DNA from: Candidatus Methanomethylophilaceae archaeon
Lineage (GTDB): Archaea; Thermoplasmatota; Thermoplasmata; Methanomassiliicoccales; Methanomethylophilaceae
DNA: 57,377 bases
Reading direction: 5' to 3'
NCBI GenBank assembly: GCA_944321505.1
Contig: CALULN010000019.1
Coordinates: 1 to 57,377 of the forward strand
Below are positions 28,673 through 37,242 of this stretch, piece by piece. Within the stretch, counting starts at the first letter, position 1. The number at the start of each line of letters is the position of its first letter. The translations under genes were made by a program, and so were the position numbers. Below the pieces are notes generated by a model that saw only the letters and a list, made by a program, of their open reading frames with translations, searched no databases and was not told the DNA's origin.

Positions 28673-29311
28673 TTGGCAGATAAGTCAACCGTTATGGCTG
28701 TGCAGAACGCACTCGAGAGTGCGAAGAAGCGCAATTTTGTTGAAACGGTTGAGTTGGCCATCAATCTCAAGGACATCGACCTGACCATACCGAAGAACCG
28801 TATCCAGGATGACATCATCCTGCCCTACGGACGCGGCAGGCCGGTCCACGTCTGCGTGATTGGTGGTGGCGAACTTGCCTTGAAAGCCAAAGACGTTGCC
28901 GACACTGTGATCTCCCCTGAAGAGCTTCAGGCGATTGCAGACGACAAGAAGCAGGCCAAGAAGATCGCGAACGACACCGATTACTTCATCGCCGAAGCCC
29001 CCCTCATGGCGGTCGTCGGTAAGAGGCTCGGTACCGTCCTCGGTCCCCGCGGAAAGATGCCGAAACCCATCCCTCCGGGAGCAGACCCGAAGGGCATGAT
29101 CGACAACCTCCGCAAGACCGTTTCTGTCAGGACTAAAGACAGGATAACCTTCCACGCACCCGTGGGAACCGTCGACATGTCCCCCGAAGAGCTGGCTGAG
29201 AACATCGAGACCGTCATCAAGCGTGTCGAGCTCAAGCTGGAGAAGGGGAGGATGAACATCGCTTCGTCCTACGTGAAGACCACCATGGGCAAGTCCGTGA
29301 GGTTGATCTGA
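28673..29311 (+). CDS. rpl1: Large ribosomal subunit protein L1 (uL1)
   Basis: 212 residues from TTG 28673, with a strong Shine-Dalgarno GAGGAGG eight bases upstream. KRNFVETVELAINLKDIDL at the start and GPRGKMPKPIPPGADPKG in the middle are diagnostic of archaeal L1, which binds the L1 stalk of 23S rRNA and often its own mRNA. Followed after 12 bases by rplP0. Confidence 0.96.
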   Translation: MADKSTVMAVQNALESAKKRNFVETVELAINLKDIDLTIPKNRIQDDIILPYGRGRPVHVCVIGGGELALKAKDVADTVISPEELQAIADDKKQAKKIANDTDYFIAEAPLMAVVGKRLGTVLGPRGKMPKPIPPGADPKGMIDNLRKTVSVRTKDRITFHAPVGTVDMSPEELAENIETVIKRVELKLEKGRMNIASSYVKTTMGKSVRLI

Positions 29312-29323
29312 GGAGGTTCGTAA

Positions 29324-30325
29324 ATGGCACACGTCGCAGCTTGGAAGAAAGATCTGGTGAACGAGCTCGCCCAGGAGATGGTGTCCTCGCCCGTCGTGGC
29401 CGTCGTCGACGTCCATGGCATCGGCGGACAGCAGATCCAGTCGATGAGGGCCGGACTCAGAGGCCACGCTAAGCTCAAGATGACGAAGAACAACCTGATT
29501 CTCCTCGCCATCGAGAAGGCGGCCGAGTCCAAGCCCGAGATCGCAGGGCTCACCGAGGCGGTCTACGGCCAGTGCGCGGTTGTGTCCACCGACATCAACC
29601 CGTTCAAGCTCTTCGCTAAGCTGGAGTCCACCAAGACCCCCGCAGCCGCGAAGCCCGGAGAGATCGCCCCGTTCGACATCGTGGTCCCCAAGGGGCCCAC
29701 CCCGTTCGGACCCGGCCCGATCATCGGAGATCTTCAGAAATTGGGCCTTCCCGCCGCCATCGACGGCGGGAAGATAGTAGTCAAGAAGGATACCACGCTG
29801 GTCAAGGAGGGCGAGCCCGTCCCGGCCAACGTCGCAGCGATGCTCCCGAAGCTGGAGATCCTGCCCATGATCGTGGGAATGGACCTTAGGGCCTGCTACG
29901 AGGATGGCGTGATCTACAAGAAGGACGTCCTGGACATCCCCGAGAACTACTACAGAGACATGTTCGCTACGGCCGCATTCAACGCCCGCGCTCTCGGCGT
30001 CGCGATCGCCTTCCCCGCGAAGGAGACCATCGTGCCGCTGCTGCAGAAGGCGTTCAGGGAGGCTCTGGGTCTCTCGATATCGGCCGCGATACCAACCAAA
30101 GAGAACATAGAGATGCTCCTCGCGAAGGCGGATGCTCAGATGCTCGCCGTCGCATCTGCTTCCGGCTACACCAACGACGCCATCGCCGCCAGGCTCTCCA
30201 ACGCCGCGGCGGCCGCGCCCGTTGCAGCTGCTGAGGCCCCGGCCGCAGCCGCGGAGCCCGAGGAAGAGGAGGAGGAGGTCAGCGAGGAGGAAGCCGCCGC
30301 CGGCCTCTCTGCATTGTTCGGATAA
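29324..30325 (+). CDS. rplP0: Acidic ribosomal protein P0 (uL10)
   Basis: 333 residues. An rRNA-binding N-domain (KMTKNNLILLAIEKA), then helices that bind P1 dimers, an Ala/Glu-rich hinge and the C-terminal [13 protein letters not shown] tail, which it shares with P1 and which recruits translation GTPases. GAGGAGG precedes ATG 29324. Confidence 0.96.
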   Translation: MAHVAAWKKDLVNELAQEMVSSPVVAVVDVHGIGGQQIQSMRAGLRGHAKLKMTKNNLILLAIEKAAESKPEIAGLTEAVYGQCAVVSTDINPFKLFAKLESTKTPAAAKPGEIAPFDIVVPKGPTPFGPGPIIGDLQKLGLPAAIDGGKIVVKKDTTLVKEGEPVPANVAAMLPKLEILPMIVGMDLRACYEDGVIYKKDVLDIPENYYRDMFATAAFNARALGVAIAFPAKETIVPLLQKAFREALGLSISAAIPTKENIEMLLAKADAQMLAVASASGYTNDAIAARLSNAAAAAPVAAAEAPAAAAEPEEEEEEVSEEEAAAGLSALFG

Positions 30326-30341
30326 ATAGGAGTTGAATGAA

Positions 30342-30656
30342 ATGGAGTACATCTACAGCGCAATGGTTCTTTACGCAGCCGGCAAGGACATCACCGAGGA
30401 CGCTATCGCAGCCATCCTCAAGGCCGCCGGTGTCGAGCCTGACGCAGCCAAGATCAAGGCACTGACCGCATCCCTCGAGGGAGTCGACATCGCCGACGCC
30501 ATCGCGTCCGCGTCCGTCATGGCCGCTGCCCCCGCAGCAGCCGGAGCCGCTCCCGCAGCCGCCGCCGACGCTCCCGCAGCCGCCGCTGAGGAGCCCGAGG
30601 AGGAGGCCGTCTCCGAGGAAGAGGCAGCAGCCGGTCTCAGCGCCCTGTTCGGGTGA
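30342..30656 (+). CDS. rpl12: Ribosomal protein P1/L12 (archaeal type)
   Basis: Encodes 104 residues from ATG 30342. The N-domain [20 protein letters not shown] dimerises and binds P0; an Ala/Pro hinge follows and the tail [14 protein letters not shown] matches P0. It ends the stalk operon. Confidence 0.95.
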   Translation: MEYIYSAMVLYAAGKDITEDAIAAILKAAGVEPDAAKIKALTASLEGVDIADAIASASVMAAAPAAAGAAPAAAADAPAAAAEEPEEEAVSEEEAAAGLSALFG

Positions 30657-30733
30657 AACGGCTGTCCGTCTGACGACTCTAAACCACTTACCTTCACTTT
30701 CCATTTTGGATCGATTCCGGATCCGGGTTGCAT

Positions 30734-31948
30734 TCAGTTCTCGAGGAGCCAGTCGGCGATCCTCACGACCCTGATTCCGTCGATGTTGTCTGCGGGATAC
30801 TTATCAAGGGTGATGATCGTCTTCGGGAAGTTGTCGTCGATGGCCCTGAGGGGCCTCAGTTCACGCTTCAGCGTCTCGGGGTCGGCAAGGCTGAGGCACA
30901 CCTGCCAGTACATGATGGCATTAATCGGGCCGGTGACGAAATCCACTTCATACTGTCCGACAGAGCATGTGGATGCCGTCCCGTATCTGACAGACAGCTC
31001 GTTGAATACGATGTTCTCTAGGATGCCGTCCAGATCTGTTTCTGAATACGGTATCATAATGTTCCTGAGTCCGATGTCTGTGGCGTAGAATTTGTCATTG
31101 GTGCGGAGGTAGTCTTTGGATTTGCTGTCTTTTCTCTTCGCCCTTTCGAACAGCATTGCGCCTTCTAGCATGGAGATATACGAGTCTATGGTTTCCGGAC
31201 GTACTTTCAGTCCGCTGCTCGAAAGGTAGTTGGTGGCAGAACGGACGGATGTTCTGTCGCCAATATTCTTCATTAGGAATCTACAGAGGTTGGATATTGC
31301 GGAGGTGTTGCGAATGGAATGTCTGTCTGTAACATCTTTTGTGTATACTGTGTTGTAAATTCCGGACAGCATGTCATTGGTGAGATCTGGAATTGTGTCC
31401 TCCATCCGCGCTACTGCTGGGAATCCGCCACGACGGATGTATTCTGCGAAGAGATCATCACGGCTCTTCCCTGGATTCCTGAATTTAACGTACTCGGAGA
31501 ACGTCAGCGGGCGGACGCGTATTTCCAAACATCTCCCAGATAGACGAGTGGACAATTCCGATGACAGCATCTGTGAGTTTGATCCGGTGACGTAGATGTC
31601 GGCTTTTTTGATGAACAGAGTGGAGACTGCAATCTCCCAGTTGGGAATCGTCTGCACTTCATCTAAGAACACGTAGGATCCTGGAATCGAACTCAGATTC
31701 TTCGACACCAAATCTAGGATGTCGTCGCAGGTCCTGATACCTAGATCACTCTCCTCAAGATTCACGTACAGCATCCTGTCCTCAGGGACGCCTTCGGCTT
31801 TCAGCTCGTCCATGAATGCCAATAAAAGCGTTGATTTCCCACATCTTCTGATTCCTGTCAGACCTTTGATGACATCTGATCCCCTAGCCGCTCTGAGTTT
31901 CGATAAATATGTCTCGCGGGGGATGATGGTGGATGTGGATTCACGCAT
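30734..31948 (-). CDS. Accessory AAA ATPase, AAA_14/DUF4143 type (copy C)
   Basis: 404 residues. Walker A TGIRRCGKST, Walker B VFLDEVQTIPNWE, sensor TGSNSQML, and GRCLEIRVRPLTFSEYVKF; the C-terminal nuclease-like motif is YEVDFVTGP...YWQVCLS. Same subgroup as copy A at 673-1866 (RRCGKST, TGSNS.ML, LSGR..EI). Codons are A/T-richer than the ribosomal genes next to it. ATG 31948 lies about 27 nt after tttaaat (31973-31979), so it is likely leaderless. Confidence 0.85.
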   Translation of the reverse strand: MRESTSTIIPRETYLSKLRAARGSDVIKGLTGIRRCGKSTLLLAFMDELKAEGVPEDRMLYVNLEESDLGIRTCDDILDLVSKNLSSIPGSYVFLDEVQTIPNWEIAVSTLFIKKADIYVTGSNSQMLSSELSTRLSGRCLEIRVRPLTFSEYVKFRNPGKSRDDLFAEYIRRGGFPAVARMEDTIPDLTNDMLSGIYNTVYTKDVTDRHSIRNTSAISNLCRFLMKNIGDRTSVRSATNYLSSSGLKVRPETIDSYISMLEGAMLFERAKRKDSKSKDYLRTNDKFYATDIGLRNIMIPYSETDLDGILENIVFNELSVRYGTASTCSVGQYEVDFVTGPINAIMYWQVCLSLADPETLKRELRPLRAIDDNFPKTIITLDKYPADNIDGIRVVRIADWLLEN

Positions 31949-32032
31949 ACACGTTTATAACAGTACATTCATTTAAATCATTATGATGTTGTACGCTTGT
32001 AAGCGGTTATATTTTTAAATTGATCAATATTT

Positions 32033-32050
32033 GTACGGTTATACCCGTAC
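32033..32050. promoter_or_regulatory. Inverted repeat GTACGG-6-CCGTAC
   Basis: GTACGG (32033-32038) and CCGTAC (32045-32050) form a perfect inverted repeat around TTATAC, in the space between the divergent ATPase and RHH genes. It shares the CCGTA half-site with the palindrome at 32110-32123, so one regulator may bind both. Confidence 0.55.
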
Positions 32051-32109
32051 AGATTCCAAGATAGGTTCCTCGAGTTCCTGCCGTCGGAGAGTTTCTTCTT
32101 CCCTAGTGT

Positions 32110-32123
32110 CCGTATAAATACGG
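32110..32123. promoter_or_regulatory. Palindrome CCGTAT-AA-ATACGG covering the RHH gene TATA box
   Basis: The perfect inverted repeat encloses the likely TATA box (gtataaata) about 26-30 nt before ATG 32145. RHH proteins bind short palindromes as dimers, so autorepression by blocking TBP is the simple reading. Confidence 0.65.
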
Positions 32124-32144
32124 GTGTGACGTTTGTCCGACACG

Positions 32145-32438
32145 ATGCCCGTGACAGACAGGGTGACGGTCCGCCTGACGGCGGAGCAGATCGCCCTGAT
32201 TCAGAACCTTGTGGACTCCGGCGAATTCGAGACCGTGACCGACGTGGTCAGGGCGGCGGTGGACGAGTTCATGTCCAAGCGCTTCACGCCGGACAACATC
32301 CGCAAGGTGACGGTGGACATCCCCAAGGAGAGCGCCATAAGGCTGGAGAGCCTGGTCAGCGACGGCGACGCCGTCTCCTTCGACGACGCCATCCGCAACG
32401 CCGTGCGGGAGTACACCCGCTCCAGGTTCACGGAATGA
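32145..32438 (+). CDS. Tandem ribbon-helix-helix regulator
   Basis: Encodes 97 residues from ATG 32145 (a TTG at 32133 is in frame). Two RHH units are visible: DRVTVRLTAEQIALIQNLVD with a following helix (4-45), and RKVTVDIPKESAIRLESLVS with DDAIRNAVREYTRSRF (55-97). Such double RHH proteins can bind DNA as a pseudo-dimer. A palindrome covers its promoter. The 3' end overlaps the convergent trmJ by 11 bp. Confidence 0.8.
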   Translation: MPVTDRVTVRLTAEQIALIQNLVDSGEFETVTDVVRAAVDEFMSKRFTPDNIRKVTVDIPKESAIRLESLVSDGDAVSFDDAIRNAVREYTRSRFTE

Positions 32439-33129
32439 GCCCTTTGATCTTCTTGACGGCGTCTCCGAAGACGCCCATGATGGTGTTGAACTCGTACTTG
32501 GTGGGGATGGCCCTGCCCATCATCCTGCGGAACATGACGGAGGTCATCTCCCTCCGGTGCTCCGGATACCCTGATGCGGCCATGAGGTCGTCGAAGAAGC
32601 GGAACATCAGCTCCTTCTCCGCCGGGTCGGCGGGAGCGGCCTCGTGGAGGCTGCCGTTGAAGAGCTCGTACATGACTATCGTGGCGGCGTGCGACAGGTT
32701 GAGGATGGGGTAGGTGTCGTCGGTGGGCACGGTCACCAGGATGTCGCACCTCTCCAGCTCGTCCTGCAGGAGGCCCACGTCCTCCCTGCCGAAGAGGATG
32801 GCGATCCTCTCCGGGTAGTCCTTCACCCTCTGGGCGAACTCCCGTGCGGGCAGGGGGATGCGGGTGTAGTTCTTGTCCCCGGCTGTGGTCACACCGCTGG
32901 TGCCGGCGATGAGGAAGCATCCGTCGACGGCTTCCCTGATGGTGTCCACGATCCTTGCGGAATCGAGGAGGTGCGAACCGTGCTTGGCTCTGCGGTACGC
33001 ATCGTCTCCGATGGGGCAGGGGTTGACAAGCACCAGGTCGTCCAGGCCGAAGTTGGCCATGGACCTGCAAACGGCTCCGATGTTGCCCTCGAACTTGGGA
33101 CCCACCAGCACGATCCGCACGTTGGTCAT
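32428..33129 (-). CDS. trmJ: tRNA 2'-O-methyltransferase TrmJ-like (SPOUT)
   Basis: 233 residues with the SPOUT knot: VLVGPKFEGNIGAVCRSMAN FG at the N-terminus, ILFGREDVGLLQDE, and ILNLSHAATIVMYELF. This is the TrmJ family, which methylates C32 (archaea) of several tRNAs using SAM. ATG 33129 follows a tatatcg-type box on the minus strand. Confidence 0.88.
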   Translation of the reverse strand: MTNVRIVLVGPKFEGNIGAVCRSMANFGLDDLVLVNPCPIGDDAYRRAKHGSHLLDSARIVDTIREAVDGCFLIAGTSGVTTAGDKNYTRIPLPAREFAQRVKDYPERIAILFGREDVGLLQDELERCDILVTVPTDDTYPILNLSHAATIVMYELFNGSLHEAAPADPAEKELMFRFFDDLMAASGYPEHRREMTSVMFRRMMGRAIPTKYEFNTIMGVFGDAVKKIKGLIP

Positions 33130-33207
33130 GGTGCGGCGGATGGGGATTCACGATATATGCGTTGCCCGCTGAAATCCGTTTAATATCCTGTCCGCATACA
33201 CGGGGGC

Positions 33208-33948
33208 GTGAGCGTACCCAAGGACCACCCCAGATACAGGTCCCTCATGGTGAGGGAGCGTCTGGCGGAGATGGTCGATCAGGGCCTGGTGACCCCCACC
33301 GGGCTTATTTCACACGGAAGGGGGGAGGCTTTTGACTACCTCATGGGCGAGAGGACCCTGCCACCGTCCCTGGATGCGGAGCGTGCGGCGGCGGCCTACC
33401 TGCTGAGGGCCAGGAACCCCGTGGTCTGCGTCAACGGCAACGCCGCCGGGCTGGATGCGGAGCACCTCCTGGCACTTGCGGACGCCGTACCGGCGAAGGT
33501 GGAGGTGAACATCTTCCACCGCACCGAGGAGAGGATGAGGAAGCTGGTGGCCTACCTGGAGTCGGCGGGCGGGAGGGACGTCCTCGGACTGGAGCCGGAC
33601 GCCCGCATACCCGGTCTGTCCTCCGACAGGGCGCTGTGCACCTCCGAGGGGATCTTCGATTCCGACGTGATACTGGTGCCCATAGAGGACGGTGACCGGG
33701 CGGAGGCCCTGGTGGCCATGGGGAAGGTGGTGATATCCATCGATCTGAACCCCCTCTCGCGCACGTCGAAGAAGGCCACAGTGTCCATCTCCGACGAGAT
33801 GACCCGTGCGCTGGAGAACATCATCCGCTTCGTGGAGGAGATGAGGGGCGACGACGCCCTAATCGATTCGGTGATCGAAGGGTACGACAACGGGGCCATG
33901 CGCCGCGGTTTGATCGACGCTATATGTGAATCTCTGCATCGGGAGTGA
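33208..33948 (+). CDS. 4-phosphopantoate-beta-alanine ligase (archaeal phosphopantothenate synthetase)
   Basis: 246 residues from GTG 33208, about 27 nt after tttaata (33179-33185). HPRYRSLMVRERLAEMVDQG, TPTGLISHGRGEAFDYLMGE, and KVEVNIFHRTEER with SSDRALC are diagnostic of the COG1701 family. It makes 4-phosphopantothenate for coenzyme A in archaea, replacing bacterial PanC. Followed closely by ahcY. Confidence 0.92.
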   Translation: MSVPKDHPRYRSLMVRERLAEMVDQGLVTPTGLISHGRGEAFDYLMGERTLPPSLDAERAAAAYLLRARNPVVCVNGNAAGLDAEHLLALADAVPAKVEVNIFHRTEERMRKLVAYLESAGGRDVLGLEPDARIPGLSSDRALCTSEGIFDSDVILVPIEDGDRAEALVAMGKVVISIDLNPLSRTSKKATVSISDEMTRALENIIRFVEEMRGDDALIDSVIEGYDNGAMRRGLIDAICESLHRE

Positions 33949-33955
33949 TTTCCAC

Positions 33956-35191
33956 ATGGATCTTTTGGAGAAGGGGACCCTCAGGCTGAGGTGGGCGGAG
34001 GCCCACATGCCGGTTCTGGCCGCCGTGAGGGAGCGTTTCAGGAAGGAGAGGCCGCTGGAGGGCCTGAAGGTCGGTATGGCGCTGCACACCGAGGCCAAGA
34101 CCGGGGTGCTTGCGATCACACTTGCGGAAGCCGGTGCGGAGGTGAGGTTGGCCAGCTGCAACCCCCTGTCCACCGACGACTCGGTGGCGCTGGCCCTCAG
34201 GGAGGTCCACGGCCTGGATGTCCGGGCGAAGAAGGGGGAGACCCAGGAGGAGTACTATGCCAACCTGGGGCATGTGCTGGACATGGGTCCGGACTACGTG
34301 ATCGATGACGGCGCGGATCTGATAGCCATGCTGCACACCTCCCGCAGGGAGATGCTGCCCAACGTGAAGGGCGGCAACGAGGAGACCACCACCGGCGTGG
34401 TGAGGCTCAGGGCCATGGCCGCCGACGGGGCGCTGGAGTTCCCGGTGATGGCGGTGAACGACTCCAAGATGAAGTTCCTGTTCGACAACCGCTACGGCAC
34501 CGGGCAGTCCGCCTTCGACGGGTGGATGACCGCCACCAACCTGATGGTCAGCGGCAAGACGCTGGTGGTGGCCGGGTACGGATGGTGCGGGAAAGGCGTC
34601 GCCATGCGCGCCAAGGGCCTCGGCGCTGATGTGATAGTCACGGAGGTGGACCCCGTCAGGGCGATAGAGGCCCGCATGGACGGGTTCCGCGTCATGAGGA
34701 TGGCGGATGCAGCCAGGGAGGCGGAGATAATCATAACCGTCACAGGATGCAAGGACATCGTCCGCAGGGAGCATCTCGAGGTGATGCGCGACGGCTGCGT
34801 CATGGGGAACGTGGGTCATTTTGACAACGAGATCAGCAAGCCCGATCTGGACGCCCTTGCGGAGGAGAGGACAAGGGTCAGGGACTTCGTGGACGAGTAC
34901 CGCATGAAGGACGGCAGGAGGCTGTACCTGATCTCCGACGGCAGGCTCATGAACCTGGCCGCCGGGCAGGGGCATCCCGCCGAGATCATGGACATGAGCT
35001 TCGCCGTCCAGGCCCTGGGACTGGAGCATCTGGTGAGGAACCACGCCTCCATGGAGAGGGGGGTGCACACCGTGCCGGCGTCCATAGACGAGGAGATAGC
35101 CAGGCTGAAGCTGGATGCGATGGGTATAACCATCGACGAGCTCACCGACGTCCAGAAGGCGTACATCACGGGATGGGAGGAGGGGACGTGA
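33956..35191 (+). CDS. ahcY: Adenosylhomocysteinase family (S-adenosyl- or S-inosylhomocysteine hydrolase)
   Basis: 411 residues from ATG 33956. ETTTGVVRL, NDSKMKFLFDNRYGTGQS, the NAD loop GYGWCGKGVA, and GNVGHFDNEI are the family signatures. It removes the SAM by-product after methylation. In Methanocaldococcus the homologue prefers S-inosylhomocysteine, so the substrate is open. It is seven bases after the phosphopantothenate gene and overlaps a PfkB nucleoside-kinase-like gene that could recycle the nucleoside product. Confidence 0.92.
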   Translation: MDLLEKGTLRLRWAEAHMPVLAAVRERFRKERPLEGLKVGMALHTEAKTGVLAITLAEAGAEVRLASCNPLSTDDSVALALREVHGLDVRAKKGETQEEYYANLGHVLDMGPDYVIDDGADLIAMLHTSRREMLPNVKGGNEETTTGVVRLRAMAADGALEFPVMAVNDSKMKFLFDNRYGTGQSAFDGWMTATNLMVSGKTLVVAGYGWCGKGVAMRAKGLGADVIVTEVDPVRAIEARMDGFRVMRMADAAREAEIIITVTGCKDIVRREHLEVMRDGCVMGNVGHFDNEISKPDLDALAEERTRVRDFVDEYRMKDGRRLYLISDGRLMNLAAGQGHPAEIMDMSFAVQALGLEHLVRNHASMERGVHTVPASIDEEIARLKLDAMGITIDELTDVQKAYITGWEEGT

Positions 35192-36099
35192 GCGCCCCCT
35201 TCCTGTCGGTCTACGGTCATGTGGCCATCGACCAGATCCTCACCGTGACAAGGTTCCCGGACCTCAACACATCGGTGGATGTGACGGAGAAGAGCACCCA
35301 CCTCGGGGGAACCGGGGCCAACATCGCGGTGGTTGCGGCGAAGCTGGGGGTGCCCACGGCGCTGTGCGCCTTCGTTGGGGCGGACTTCCCCAAGGCCTTC
35401 GAGGACCTGATTTCCGAGGCGGGCGTGATCACCGACGAGCTGAGGAGGGTGGACGGCTACGACACCTCCCAGGCCATCGTGGTGAGCGACGACGCCATGG
35501 ACCAGAAGGTCCTGTTCTACCAGGGTCCTCAGGGATACGCGTCCCGCATAGGGGAGCGCCTGCTGTCCAATGCGTCGCAGTCGGAGCATGTGCATTTCTG
35601 CACCGGCGATCCGGAGTACTACATCTCCCTGATGCCGGACATCGGCTGCAGTATGGCCCTGGACCCGGCGCAGGAGGTCCACAGGATATGGAACGCCGAC
35701 AGCACCGCAAGGGCGCTGGCTCATTGCGATGCCCTGTTCTGCAACAGGTACGAGGCGGAGTCCGTCATCAAGTACCTGGGCGTAGGGGCCGTCGGCGAGA
35801 TCGACAAGCCGCTGGTGGTCTGCACCAGCGGAGCCAAGGGCAGCGACGCGTACATCGACGGGGAGCATTTCCACATACCCGCGATCCCGGCGGAGAGGGT
35901 GGTGGACGCCACCGGTGCCGGCGACGCCTACCGCGCGGGGTACTACGCCGGCCTGTACCACGGGTTCGACGTCAGGGAGTCGCTGGTGATAGCGGCTACC
36001 GTGTCGTCCTTCGTGGTGGAGGACTACGGCTCCATAACCTCCGCTCCCGACTGGGGCAGCGTGGTGGAGCGTGCGGGGAAGTACCTGAGGGACGTATGA
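35188..36099 (+). CDS. PfkB family kinase, probably a nucleoside kinase
   Basis: 303 residues from GTG 35188, which overlaps the ahcY stop (GTGA) and follows GGGAGGAGGGG; an ATG at 35173 is possible. HLGGTGANIAVVAAKLG and VDATGAGDAYRAGYYAG are the PfkB signatures, with the catalytic Asp in GAGD. Archaeal relatives (MJ0406 type) phosphorylate guanosine, inosine and cytidine. Next to ahcY, phosphorylation of adenosine or inosine is the natural job. Confidence 0.85.
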   Translation: MSAPFLSVYGHVAIDQILTVTRFPDLNTSVDVTEKSTHLGGTGANIAVVAAKLGVPTALCAFVGADFPKAFEDLISEAGVITDELRRVDGYDTSQAIVVSDDAMDQKVLFYQGPQGYASRIGERLLSNASQSEHVHFCTGDPEYYISLMPDIGCSMALDPAQEVHRIWNADSTARALAHCDALFCNRYEAESVIKYLGVGAVGEIDKPLVVCTSGAKGSDAYIDGEHFHIPAIPAERVVDATGAGDAYRAGYYAGLYHGFDVRESLVIAATVSSFVVEDYGSITSAPDWGSVVERAGKYLRDV

Positions 36100-36611
36100 T
36101 CGCCCTCACCGGAACCCCCGGTACGGGCAAGACCTCCGTGGCGGAGGAGCTGAGGCGCAGGGGGCACGACGTCCTGGATCTGAAGAAGCACATCTCGGAC
36201 TCGGGGCTCAGGGGAGAGTACGTCGAGGAGATGGACACCTACGACGTGGACACAGACCTGCTGAGGGAGTCTCTCAGGAACTCGGAGCACGAGATGGCGG
36301 AAGGGCACCTGTCGCACTTCCTGGATACTGGGATGTGCATTGTGATGCGCTGCCACCCGGATGTGCTGGCACAGCGTCTGCGCGACCGCGGGTACGCGGA
36401 GGGCAAGGTCCGCGAGAACGTCGAGGCGGAGCTGCTGGACGTCATACTCTGCGAGGCGGTGGACTCCGGTGTCCCCGTCTTCGCCGTGGACACCACCTCA
36501 TCCAACGCATCCCGGGCAGCCGATGCCGTGGAAGCAATTATGAGAGGGGAGACCGATGGGCATCTGCCCGGAGACGTCTCATGGGCGGAGGAGATGGACA
36601 GATGGTTCTAG
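36096..36611 (+). CDS. AK6/Fap7-like adenylate kinase
   Basis: 171 residues. P-loop GTPGTGKTSV (6-15), MRCHPDVLAQRLRDRGY, and KVRENVEAELLDVI are typical of COG1936 (Fap7/hCINAP). It converts AMP and ATP to ADP and has a role in late small-subunit ribosome maturation. ATG 36096 overlaps the kinase stop. The operon thus has a nucleoside-to-NMP-to-NDP order. Confidence 0.88.
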   Translation: MIALTGTPGTGKTSVAEELRRRGHDVLDLKKHISDSGLRGEYVEEMDTYDVDTDLLRESLRNSEHEMAEGHLSHFLDTGMCIVMRCHPDVLAQRLRDRGYAEGKVRENVEAELLDVILCEAVDSGVPVFAVDTTSSNASRAADAVEAIMRGETDGHLPGDVSWAEEMDRWF

Positions 36612-37240
36612 ATTCCAAGCGCTCCCAGGTGGATTTCGCGCTGACGCCGGTGGCGAAGCGCCTCATCAACGTGAACCCCAACACCCTGTCGTGGATAGGC
36701 CTCATACTGGCTCTGGTGTCCGGGGTGCTGATGTACCTGAGCTACGACACCCACATCCTCCTCATCGTCGGGGCGATCGTCGTCATAGTGTCGGGGTACT
36801 TCGACGCCATCGACGGCAAGGTTGCCAAGCTGTCCGGGAAGGCCTCCAGGAAGGGGGATTATCTTGATCATGTGTTCGACAGGTATGCCGACGTCTTCAT
36901 GATCGGCGGTGTGGCAATCAGCGCCTGGTGCAATCCGTACCTGGGGATGCTGGCTCTCGTAGGTGTCCTGCTCACGTCGTACATGGGCACCCAGGCCCAG
37001 GCCGTAGGGGCCCCCAGGCTGTACGCCGGCCTCTTGGGCCGTGCGGACAGGGTGGTGCTGTCCACGCTGTTCCCCATAATCCAGTACGCCGCCTGCGCGC
37101 TTGGATACGGGTTGATCGAAATCGGCGGATTCTCCATATCGTGGATGGAGATCATGATCGCCTACTTCGCCATCGTAGGAAACCTCACGGCGGTTCAGCG
37201 CGTCATCATCACGTGGAGGAACATGTCGAAGGAGGAGTGA
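36602..37240 (+). CDS. CDP-alcohol phosphatidyltransferase family, archaetidyl lipid synthase
   Basis: Encodes 212 residues from ATG 36602, overlapping the AK6 stop by ten bases. The CDP-alcohol motif reads DAIDGKVAKLSGKASRKGDY LDH...DRYAD (DxxDGxxA...G...D...D with Lys in place of the usual Arg). Five or six membrane helices. It joins CDP-archaeol to a polar alcohol; archaetidylinositol phosphate synthase is the nearest recognised type, but head group is not proven. Confidence 0.82.
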   Translation: MVLDSKRSQVDFALTPVAKRLINVNPNTLSWIGLILALVSGVLMYLSYDTHILLIVGAIVVIVSGYFDAIDGKVAKLSGKASRKGDYLDHVFDRYADVFMIGGVAISAWCNPYLGMLALVGVLLTSYMGTQAQAVGAPRLYAGLLGRADRVVLSTLFPIIQYAACALGYGLIEIGGFSISWMEIMIAYFAIVGNLTAVQRVIITWRNMSKEE

Positions 37241-37242
37241 GA

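Noticed and set aside
30290-30660. Identical tails of P0 and P1 as a recent gene duplication or repeat
   Set aside because: The shared [13 protein letters not shown] tail is a conserved functional feature of archaeal P0 and P1 proteins.
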